NCBI GenBank assembly: GCA_038239345.1
Contig: JBBSEX010000029.1
Coordinates: 1 to 39,376 of the forward strand
Reading direction: 5' to 3'
From: JBBSEX01 sp038239345
GTDB taxonomy: Bacteria > Acidobacteriota > Terriglobia > Bryobacterales > Bryobacteraceae
Length of the DNA stretch: 39,376 nt
Position 1 is the first letter of the stretch, and every line of letters starts with the position of its first letter. Shown piece after piece: positions 9,198-16,328 of this stretch. The position numbers and the translations under genes are program-made. Under the pieces are notes generated by a model, which was not told where the DNA came from, made no database searches, and saw only the letters and a list, made by a program, of their open reading frames with translations.

Positions 9198-10007
9198 CTA
9201 GCGGCCGAGAATTCGCAAAACGAAGCCACCGCCGGACATCAAAGTCCGCCAGATGCGGCTGTTGAGCATTCCCGTCAAGTCGCGATGCACTTCGTCCAGG
9301 CGCTTCTCGGCGCCCGATAACCGATTTTCCAGACGCCGGATCAGGATGGCATCGACGGCCCCCGCGGGCTGCCGTTCCAGGCGTTCCAGACGCGCGGCCA
9401 GTTCGGTGGCCGACGAATTTTCCAGCGCCGTCGCGGACTTTCCGAGAGCAGTATCGGCTGGCAGGCCAAGGGCTCGCGAAACACTTTGTAAACCTTCATG
9501 CAGCCGGTCCTGACCGCTGTGTAGGGCTTCCAGCAGCAGAGACTCGTGCGCCTCGCGAAGACGTACTACTTCGCCGCGAAGCCGGGTTAGTTCGGCGAAA
9601 AGTTCCAGCGATCCAGCATCTTGTGCCTCGCCCCGGCGCAGTAGGATGGCCAGCGGAGTGAAGAAGCTGGCATCAAACGGGTAAACAGGAGCGAAGCCGC
9701 GCTTTTCAAACTCACGCAGCCAATAGACGACCGGCTGGCTGCCGGGGCCCATTCCAAACAGGACAGTATCCGAGGCACCGCTGAGGCGATCGAGCGCGCC
9801 CGCTAACTGGCCGGGGGGCAATTCGTCCACTGGACCGTGGCAGAGGATCAAGTCATATGCCCCGTCGACTTCGGCCAACGATTGCACGCTCGACGCTTCT
9901 TTTCCACGTTGGCGAAGTTCAGCGGCCATCGCATCACCCCCCACTTCCAGGATGCGCTTCGGTTGTAACGCCCGAAGCAATTGATCGACGATCGCGGCGG
10001 TCTCCAT
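9198..10007 (-). CDS. methyltransferase-like protein with a C-terminal coiled coil
   Basis: 269 residues. The N-terminal half looks like a class I SAM methyltransferase fold (ILEVGGDAMA at 19-28 as motif I, YDLILCHGPVDEL as motif IV). The nucleotide-binding loop lacks the usual GxGxG, so activity is uncertain. Residues about 130-245 are Leu/Glu/Arg-rich and predicted coiled coil. The end, LNSRIWRTLMSGGGFVLR, is the short SRxWR tail often seen on glycosyltransferases and methyltransferases of cell-surface polysaccharide clusters. It is the first gene of a two-gene unit with the radical SAM gene and is divergent from the hydrolase at 10060, with a 52-base shared promoter region. Confidence 0.7.
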   Translation of the reverse strand: METAAIVDQLLRALQPKRILEVGGDAMAAELRQRGKEASSVQSLAEVDGAYDLILCHGPVDELPPGQLAGALDRLSGASDTVLFGMGPGSQPVVYWLREFEKRGFAPVYPFDASFFTPLAILLRRGEAQDAGSLELFAELTRLRGEVVRLREAHESLLLEALHSGQDRLHEGLQSVSRALGLPADTALGKSATALENSSATELAARLERLERQPAGAVDAILIRRLENRLSGAEKRLDEVHRDLTGMLNSRIWRTLMSGGGFVLRILGR

Positions 10008-10059
10008 ATTCGAGTTCCCATTCTAGTCTGATACACTAGCCCCGCTGAAGGAGTTCCAA

Positions 10060-11001
10060 ATGAGATCTGTCTTCTTATTGTTAGTTTCGACGCTCGGGTT
10101 TTCCCAACAGTCCACGTTTCAAGCTCCAGACGATGTGGAATACCGCAGCGCGAATATCATCAGCGAAGGGACAAGGATGCACGCCGAGGTGTTTTCCGCC
10201 AAGGTAAATGCAGGCAAGAAATTGCCTACCATCCTGATGGCGCATGGCTGGGGCGGCAATGCCAATGGACTGCGGCGCGACGCGGTTGAATTCGCCCAAG
10301 CGGGTTACCTTGTCGTGTCGTTTGATTATCGGGGCTGGGGTGAGAGCGATTCCCGGGTGATTCTAACGGGGCCCGCTCCCAAAGCGAAAGATGGAAAATT
10401 CACGGCCGAAGTGCGCGAAGTACGTGAGGTGGTGGATCCGCTCGACATGGTCACCGACTGGTTCAACGTTATCCATTGGGTACAGGCGGAACCGCAATTC
10501 GATCCCGATCGGCTGGGGTTATGGGGCAGCAGCTTCTCAGGCGGGTTGGTGGTTTATGTGGCGGAGCGGGACCATCGGGTCAAGGCCATTCATAGCCAGG
10601 TGGGATCGCTGGACGGGCGGGGTATCATGATCACGCCGGAGGCTAAGGCGCTGGCATACGACGAAGCAACCAAGATGGCCCGGGGGCAAATGCCGTATCC
10701 GGAACCGTTGGCGAAAGTGCTTGGAAATTTGCGGGGTGCGCCCATCCGGTCGCGATTTATGTTCTATGCACCGGTGGATGAAGTGCAGATGGCCGGCAAT
10801 TGCGCCATGCAATTTGTAATCGCCGGGAAGGAAGAATTGTTCGACAACAAAGACCACGCGTTGAAGGCCTACGCGCTTGTGAAGGGTCCGAAAAACCTGG
10901 TGACGATTCCGAACATCACGCATTATGGAATCTACGGGGAAGCGCGGGTCCAAACACACAAACTTGCCCAGGAATGGTTCGACAAATATCTGAAACGATA
11001 G
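10060..11001 (+). CDS. secreted alpha/beta hydrolase
   Basis: 313 residues with a signal peptide (1-16, ends GFSQQ). The alpha/beta hydrolase core shows an oxyanion segment MAHGWGG (60-66), the strand VVSFDYRGWGESD (86-98), and a nucleophile elbow GSSFSGG (Ser158). The catalytic Asp is probably in APVDEV and the His in ITHYGIYGE near the end. The family resembles dienelactone hydrolase / acetyl xylan esterase-like enzymes; the substrate cannot be told. GAAGGAG lies 6 bases before the ATG. Its stop is 6 bases from the convergent stop of the Tudor-like gene. Confidence 0.85.
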   Translation: MRSVFLLLVSTLGFSQQSTFQAPDDVEYRSANIISEGTRMHAEVFSAKVNAGKKLPTILMAHGWGGNANGLRRDAVEFAQAGYLVVSFDYRGWGESDSRVILTGPAPKAKDGKFTAEVREVREVVDPLDMVTDWFNVIHWVQAEPQFDPDRLGLWGSSFSGGLVVYVAERDHRVKAIHSQVGSLDGRGIMITPEAKALAYDEATKMARGQMPYPEPLAKVLGNLRGAPIRSRFMFYAPVDEVQMAGNCAMQFVIAGKEELFDNKDHALKAYALVKGPKNLVTIPNITHYGIYGEARVQTHKLAQEWFDKYLKR

Positions 11002-11007
11002 TTTGGT

Positions 11008-11241
11008 TTACGGAGCGGCGGCAGGCACGGCCTTTTTGCGAGCGGCGCGGCGTTTTTCCACAGGAGGTTGACGATCGCTCTTCTTTAGCGAAGGCAGCAC
11101 GATGGAAAGTACGAATTTCTTCTCGCCGTGCTCATCGAACTTGATAACGATGTGGTCCTCAGTGCAGGAAAGTACCGAGCCGAGCCCGAATTTTGCGTGC
11201 TCAACCTGGGCTCCCTGCGCAAATGCTGGTTTCGTTGCCAT
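11008..11241 (-). CDS. small protein with an UvrD/CarD-type Tudor-like domain
   Basis: 77 residues. Residues 9-48 read QGAQVEHAKFGLGSVL then a strand with IVIKFDEHGEKKF, matching the small Tudor-like beta barrel at the C terminus of UvrD/PcrA helicases and the RNA-polymerase-binding domain of CarD. The C-terminal 25 residues are Lys/Arg/Ala-rich and probably disordered and nucleic-acid binding. No helicase is present, so this is a stand-alone domain; a role at DNA or RNA polymerase is inferred. It is convergent with the hydrolase and divergent from the gene at 11417. Confidence 0.75.
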   Translation of the reverse strand: MATKPAFAQGAQVEHAKFGLGSVLSCTEDHIVIKFDEHGEKKFVLSIVLPSLKKSDRQPPVEKRRAARKKAVPAAAP

Positions 11242-11416
11242 GTCCTAATCCGCCTTTAAGGGTAGTGTAACATATTGACTTAGAACAGGGAAACCGTCTC
11301 ACGCAGCAGTCATTTTCAGCCTTACCCGGGCGTGATAGAACTTCTTAGTGGTAACGGGTTTCATCCTGTACACGCCTAATCGTAATTGGTAGCGCAATCT
11401 CAGGATCTCAACTTAC

Positions 11417-12175
11417 ATGTATAGATACCGCAATTCCGTTCACTCGTCCCGACCGTTCTCCGCAAGCCTGCTGATGGCGGTCTTGGGGTGCGCGGCGGGG
11501 TTGGCCCAGCAAACTGCTCAAGATCCGGTGAAGCCGTCGAATCAGGACGTTACAGCCCCCGCCAGTCCCGATGCCCCGGTGTCGGTGGATAAGCGCATCT
11601 TTGGCGTGCTCCCCAATTACCGCACGGCCGATGGTTCGCTGCCGTTCCATCCATTAACCAGCAAGCAGAAGATGACGATCGCAGTGAAGGATTCCTTCGA
11701 TTACCCGGTTTACGTATTATCCGGAGTCTTTGCCGGTCTGGCGCAACTGAATAATACCGATCCATCCTTTGGACAGGGTATTAAGGGATTCGCCAAACGC
11801 TACGGGGCTTCCTATGGCGACCAATTAATCGGGAATATGCTGACCGAGGGCATTATGCCTTCGCTTCTACATGAGGATCCACGTTATTTCCGCCGGGGAA
11901 CGGGACCGGCCGGTAGCCGTCTCAAATATGCTCTGACGCGTATTTTCGTCACTCGTACGGATTCCGGCGGGTCGCGCTTTAATTGCTCTGAGGTCTGCGG
12001 TAATGCGATGGCCACTGCCATTTCCAACGCCTATCATCCCGACGGCCGCAACGTGGGCGATAACATCCAGCATTGGGGAACGCAGCTGGGAACGGACATG
12101 ATTTCCAACGTATTAAAGGAGTTCTGGCCGGACATCAAGCGAAAAATTCACAACCGCTCTCACGACGCCGACTAG
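11417..12175 (+). CDS. conserved acidobacterial secreted protein with KRIFGVLPNYR motif
   Basis: 252 residues; the signal peptide ends near GLAQQ (residue 32). After a Pro/Asp-rich linker comes the motif KRIFGVLPNYRTADG, which I recall as the hallmark of an acidobacterial family of unknown function. The rest is compact and Gly-rich, with HEDPRYFRRGTG, and a pair of Cys (NCSEVCGNA) that may form a disulfide. I do not see beta-barrel or catalytic signatures strong enough to name a role; periplasmic or outer-membrane location is likely. AGGA lies about 11 bases before the ATG. The stop is 4 bases from the convergent stop of the next gene. Confidence 0.7.
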   Translation: MYRYRNSVHSSRPFSASLLMAVLGCAAGLAQQTAQDPVKPSNQDVTAPASPDAPVSVDKRIFGVLPNYRTADGSLPFHPLTSKQKMTIAVKDSFDYPVYVLSGVFAGLAQLNNTDPSFGQGIKGFAKRYGASYGDQLIGNMLTEGIMPSLLHEDPRYFRRGTGPAGSRLKYALTRIFVTRTDSGGSRFNCSEVCGNAMATAISNAYHPDGRNVGDNIQHWGTQLGTDMISNVLKEFWPDIKRKIHNRSHDAD

Positions 12176-12179
12176 GGCA

Positions 12180-13061
12180 TTATTGCGCCGCCGTAGCTGC
12201 CGTCGCCGCTGTGGTTCCCCCCAGAAATGGAATCAGCCCGGCATGGAAGGCTGCGGCGCATTCAACCATCGGAATGTGCCCGCATTTATCGATCACAAGC
12301 GTTTGTGACCCGGCGATATCCTTGGCGTACGCTTCTCCGGCCTTCAGTGGAACCAGCGCGTCCTGCTTGCCCCAGACGATCAGGGTTGGCACTTTAATCG
12401 CGCCCAATTTGCCATCGACGTAATCTTCATCGCGGAGTATTGAATCGATGAACTGGTTTATTGTGTAGCCGTCGTTCTTCCGAATATGATCGGCAAAGGC
12501 CTGTTCGGCCACCATGTCGCTCAGCATCATCTTGTTGTAGAAAACCACTGCGAGCATTTGCTTGGTTCCCGCCAGCGATGATGGGTTCAGCCCGATCATG
12601 ACATCGCGGCTGAGTTTGGCGGAGTGGGTCCGCTCCGGCGAATAGCCCGCCGCATCCACCAGAACCAGACGCTCCACCTTATCGGGATGAGCGATGGTGA
12701 ACGATGCCGCCGTCCATCCACCCAGAGAATTTCCGACCAGGCTGGCCGTGGTGATCCCGAGCTTGCGATAAAAAGCATCCAGGAAGTCAACCAATGTCGA
12801 CACGCGGTAATTCAGCATCGGCTTGTCGGACTCTCCGAATCCGATTTGATCGGGTGCATAAACGTGGAATTGCTTGGACAATACGGGAATGGTTTGGGCC
12901 CAGTTTTTGGCGTCGCCTCCCAAGCCGTGCAGCAGAATCACCGTGGGTCCTGATCCGGCTTCCAGATAATGGATTTTCTGGCCGTAAACTTCTACAGTTT
13001 TACTGGCCGGGGCCTGGGCGAAAGACGCCGTCATGGCGACAAAGAACAAACAGAGTCTCAT
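12180..13061 (-). CDS. secreted alpha/beta-fold hydrolase
   Basis: 293 residues with a signal peptide (1-15, ends SFAQ). Canonical alpha/beta hydrolase features are HGLGG (45-49) for the oxyanion hole, DQIGFGESDKP, the nucleophile elbow GNSLGG (Ser112), the acid in WGKQDALVP and the His in CGHIPMVE. The sequence resembles the MhpC / haloalkane dehalogenase / esterase group; the oxyanion-side residues are not the dehalogenase pattern, so an esterase or C-C hydrolase is more likely. Export to the periplasm argues for a polymer or xenobiotic ester substrate. It is divergent from the SGNH gene with about 38 bases between starts. Confidence 0.88.
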   Translation of the reverse strand: MRLCLFFVAMTASFAQAPASKTVEVYGQKIHYLEAGSGPTVILLHGLGGDAKNWAQTIPVLSKQFHVYAPDQIGFGESDKPMLNYRVSTLVDFLDAFYRKLGITTASLVGNSLGGWTAASFTIAHPDKVERLVLVDAAGYSPERTHSAKLSRDVMIGLNPSSLAGTKQMLAVVFYNKMMLSDMVAEQAFADHIRKNDGYTINQFIDSILRDEDYVDGKLGAIKVPTLIVWGKQDALVPLKAGEAYAKDIAGSQTLVIDKCGHIPMVECAAAFHAGLIPFLGGTTAATAATAAQ

Positions 13062-13099
13062 GCGCCAGACTCTATCACAAGCGCGCTACCATTATTAGT

Positions 13100-14245
13100 T
13101 TGGATCTGGAAACAGTAGAACCGAAATCCTTTCCGGCGGTGCGTACTGGTAAGCCCTGGTATCGAGCACTTGCCGGATACGGAGTGGCTGTTGGTCTGTT
13201 CCTGATCGTGGAAGCGGCTATCTTCCGCAGCGGCTATTACGATCAATATCTGGAACCTAATTCTTCCACTGGCATCTTCGAGGCGACTTTACGCGACGAA
13301 CACAATCGCATCCCGGCCGCCGACAAAGACGTGCTGGTACTCGGTGATTCGCGCATCGCTGAAGGGTTTTCCTCGAAGATCGCCACGCAGGCGGGCGAGG
13401 CCCTGGGCTACTCTTACGGGAATGCCGCAACGGCCGGCACGACGCCCCGCTGCTGGTATTATCTGCTGCGCGATCTGGACCCCACGCGCCGCCGCTATCA
13501 GGCGATTGTTCTGCCGATAGAGGATTTTTACGATGAGGACAATCTCGAAGATATCGCCGATCGAGCTCTGGATCTGCGCTACGTGATTTCGCGAATTCGA
13601 TATTCCGATATTGCCGAATTCACCGCGTCGTTTCACAGCACTGAGGTGCGGATGGAGGTTTTGCGGGGGACTCTGCTGAAAGGTTTGGTTTATAAACCGG
13701 ACGTGCAGAATCTGATTGAACATCGCGAGTCGCGTTTGAAAGAGGCGAAGCTATTTCGCGACCATCACGCCGGATGGATCGATAGCTACGGCGGTAATAA
13801 CGGCAACCTCAGGGGTCTTGCGGTGGACTGGGACAAGATGCGATTCAGCGCCACGCCGCCACAATCGACAGCGGCTGCAATCGCTCGCCTGGAGCAGAAT
13901 CTGTTGCACGAAACCACGGCTCAGACTGGCCAGGCGGCGGCGTTTCGACGCAAGTGGTTTGGCATGATTCTTGAGCTTTATTGGGGAACATCAGTGAAAT
14001 TCGTCTTTGTACGAGTTCCCCGGGGACCGCTGATCCGGCCGGAACGTCTGACGCAGAAGCAATCCAGCGTAGTTCGTGAGCTATCTGCGCGGCGTGACGT
14101 TCTGGTCTTGAACGAAAACACTTTCGTCGACCTGGAGAAGCCGGAATACTTTTTCGATGCGCTGCATTTAAACTCCGCCGGCCGGCCCATCTTTTCAGAG
14201 CGCCTGGGCAGAGTGATCGCGGAAACGCTGGAACGGAATCCGTAA
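13100..14245 (+). CDS. membrane-anchored SGNH-like protein paired with MBOAT
   Basis: About 381 residues. One N-terminal membrane helix (about 24-44) is followed by an outer domain. LVLGDSR (Ser84) matches SGNH block I, and DALHLNSAGRP near the end matches block V with Asp and His, so a catalytic triad is plausible. AlgX/AlgJ-like and DltD-like proteins of this type work with an MBOAT acyltransferase in moving acyl groups onto exported polysaccharides. The MBOAT gene follows with TAA-ATG and no gap, strongly suggesting joint function. The start is uncertain: the frame is open far upstream into the antisense of the hydrolase. TTG at 13100 or GTG at 13139 both keep the membrane helix, and neither has a strong ribosome binding site. 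Confidence 0.75.
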   Translation: MDLETVEPKSFPAVRTGKPWYRALAGYGVAVGLFLIVEAAIFRSGYYDQYLEPNSSTGIFEATLRDEHNRIPAADKDVLVLGDSRIAEGFSSKIATQAGEALGYSYGNAATAGTTPRCWYYLLRDLDPTRRRYQAIVLPIEDFYDEDNLEDIADRALDLRYVISRIRYSDIAEFTASFHSTEVRMEVLRGTLLKGLVYKPDVQNLIEHRESRLKEAKLFRDHHAGWIDSYGGNNGNLRGLAVDWDKMRFSATPPQSTAAAIARLEQNLLHETTAQTGQAAAFRRKWFGMILELYWGTSVKFVFVRVPRGPLIRPERLTQKQSSVVRELSARRDVLVLNENTFVDLEKPEYFFDALHLNSAGRPIFSERLGRVIAETLERNP

Positions 14246-15631
14246 ATGCTTTTCAACACGGTGAATTATTTCGTGTTTTTCTTCGTGGTTCTGGCGCTCT
14301 TTTATACCGTGCCCCGATCATGGCGGAAGGCTTTGCTGCTGGCTGCGAGCTATTTCTTCTACATGAGTTGGAACCCGAAGTTTATCGTGTTGCTGCTGAC
14401 TCTGACTGTGGTCGATTATATAGCGGCCATCTGGATTGAACGGTCGAAGCCCGGCCCTCGCAAGAAACTCTCATTGATCTTCAGTCTGGCGGCGAACCTA
14501 GGTTTCCTGGCGTTTTTTAAGTATTTCAATTTCGCTGCGAGTAATGTTGCGTTCTTGCTGGGAAGGCCGGAAAATGCTTTCTTCCGCGATATCGTTCTGC
14601 CATTGGGGATCAGCTTTCACACGTTCCAGAGCATGTCGTACGTGGTCGATGTCTATCGCGGCGAGCAGGAAGTGATTCGCAAGCCGCTGGACTACGCGTT
14701 GTTCATCGCCTTCTTCCCGCAATTGGTGGCGGGGCCGATTGTGCGGGCCAAGGAATTTTTCGTCGATTTGTATCATTGGCGTCCTCCATCAAGCGAAGAG
14801 GTTCAGCAAGCGGCGTTCCTGATCCTGATTGGACTGACCAAAAAAATGGTCTTGGCCGACCAGTTTGCCAAAGTGGCCGATGTATATTTTCGCGATGTAA
14901 GCGCGAACCCCGGCATGCTCACGGCGTGGAGCGGGGTTGTGGCGTTTGCGATGCAGATCTTTTTCGATTTTTCAGGCTACACGGATATGGCCATCGGTTG
15001 CGCGAAACTGCTCGGTTTCCATTTTCCGTTGAACTTCGCGCGCCCCTATCTGGCGTTTAGCATCACTGAGTTTTGGCATCGGTGGCATATTTCACTATCG
15101 CGCTGGCTGCGGGATTATTTATACATACCGCTGGGCGGAAATCGCCATGGAGCTATTCAGACCTATCGCAATCTGATGCTGACCATGTTGCTGGGCGGCC
15201 TGTGGCACGGCGCCAGTTGGAACTTTCTGGTGTGGGGAGGATTCCACGGTCTGCTGTTGTCGATCGAACGCATGATTCCCGGTTGGCAAAAAGCGCCGGC
15301 CTGGATGAAACCGCCAAGGGCAATCCTGACATTTGCGCTCGTCTGTATCGGATGGGTCTTCTTTCGCGCGTCCACCTTACACGACAGCCTATACGTCGTG
15401 CAACAAATGTTCAGCGGGGCGACTGGGAAAATGCTGTTGGAGCGCTGGCACATTTGGATGATCGCCATCGCACTTATTTTGGCCATCCTGGAAGAGACGA
15501 AGGAAGTCTTCGAGCGAATTGCCGCCGCGCCCCGCTGGGTACAGGTAGCGGCGATTGTGACCATCTTTTTCTCGCTGGAAATTTTCGGCGTGACGGACGA
15601 AAAGATTCCTTTTATCTATTTCCAGTTTTAA
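14246..15631 (+). CDS. MBOAT family O-acyltransferase (AlgI/DltB-like)
   Basis: 461 residues and about ten to eleven membrane helices. Hallmarks include FYMSWNPKF (38-46), LPLGISFHTFQ (119-128), AGPIVR (162-167), EFWHRWHIS (276-283) and the active-site segment LWHGASW with His321. Members move acyl groups from a cytoplasmic donor across the membrane to exported polymers, such as alginate (AlgI) or teichoic acid (DltB). The preceding SGNH gene ends directly at this ATG, so the two are translationally coupled. No alginate or cellulose synthase genes are in view, so the polymer is unknown. Its last 4 bases overlap the convergent methyltransferase gene. Confidence 0.93.
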   Translation: MLFNTVNYFVFFFVVLALFYTVPRSWRKALLLAASYFFYMSWNPKFIVLLLTLTVVDYIAAIWIERSKPGPRKKLSLIFSLAANLGFLAFFKYFNFAASNVAFLLGRPENAFFRDIVLPLGISFHTFQSMSYVVDVYRGEQEVIRKPLDYALFIAFFPQLVAGPIVRAKEFFVDLYHWRPPSSEEVQQAAFLILIGLTKKMVLADQFAKVADVYFRDVSANPGMLTAWSGVVAFAMQIFFDFSGYTDMAIGCAKLLGFHFPLNFARPYLAFSITEFWHRWHISLSRWLRDYLYIPLGGNRHGAIQTYRNLMLTMLLGGLWHGASWNFLVWGGFHGLLLSIERMIPGWQKAPAWMKPPRAILTFALVCIGWVFFRASTLHDSLYVVQQMFSGATGKMLLERWHIWMIAIALILAILEETKEVFERIAAAPRWVQVAAIVTIFFSLEIFGVTDEKIPFIYFQF

Positions 15632-16317
15632 TAGAAGGAAAGATGTGTGAATTCCGGCGAAGTATCCGGAATAAACAAAGCGTCGAATTGCCAGAGGGCG
15701 AAATCGTGGCTTCGATAAAGCGGCTCGGCGAAGTCGATGCAGCGGAATCCCAGGGTCTCCAGATGAAGGCACATCGCGGGAAACCGGTGAGCTTTATCTT
15801 GGAATAAATACATCTCCATGACGATTAACGACGTGTCGCGAAGCACGTTTTTACACCCTTCCAGGATCTCTCTTTCGGCGCCATGGGTATCGAACTTAAT
15901 CAGGAACGGAGGGGGAAGTGCGCGCTCGTAAACTTCATCGTCGACGCTGACTTGCGGGGCCTCAAACGATTCGTTGTAAGTACCGGCGACAGTGGTAGCG
16001 GAATGCCGATCTTCGGGGTTTAGATATAGCCTGGTAGTGCCGCGTTCAGCGCCGTCGGCGGCAAGTGAATAAGAAAATCCCGGATACCAGGCAACTGCGT
16101 TTCGAAGATCCGGCTCCCATTGGGGATTCGCTTCCAGCAGGTGGCATCGGGCTTCGGGAAAAACCCCTCGCGAAGTAACAGACCAGGACCCGTCGGACGC
16201 ACCGATATCGATGATGGATCCGATACTTCGCTTGCCTCGATCGCGAAACCGCTGCAGCGCCTTTACGGTTGGCAAAGCATGATACGCGGATTGGCGAAAT
16301 TGTTCGTGACTTTCCAC
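15628..16317 (-). CDS. FkbM-type SAM-dependent methyltransferase
   Basis: 229 residues. Motif I is IIDIGASDGSWS (35-46), followed by a CHLLEANP acidic strand. The FkbM-family signature is FLIKFDTHGAEREILEG, where the Asp and the HGAE segment mark the usual O-methyltransferase site. This family methylates hydroxyls on sugars, lipids or small molecules. The start is a GTG 11 bases after the acnA stop, so it is probably read through from acnA. The end overlaps the MBOAT gene by 4 bases tail to tail. A role in surface glycan methylation is possible but rests only on position. Confidence 0.85.
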   Translation of the reverse strand: MESHEQFRQSAYHALPTVKALQRFRDRGKRSIGSIIDIGASDGSWSVTSRGVFPEARCHLLEANPQWEPDLRNAVAWYPGFSYSLAADGAERGTTRLYLNPEDRHSATTVAGTYNESFEAPQVSVDDEVYERALPPPFLIKFDTHGAEREILEGCKNVLRDTSLIVMEMYLFQDKAHRFPAMCLHLETLGFRCIDFAEPLYRSHDFALWQFDALFIPDTSPEFTHLSFY

Positions 16318-16328
16318 GGCGGGCCTGA

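Noticed and set aside
8411..9265. 284-codon plus-strand frame
   Set aside because: It is antisense to the radical SAM gene, which has clear motifs; the frame shows no family pattern and no ribosome binding site.
12794..13099. Upstream part of the SGNH frame
   Set aside because: It is antisense to the alpha/beta hydrolase gene and shows no family similarity; the membrane helix starts later.
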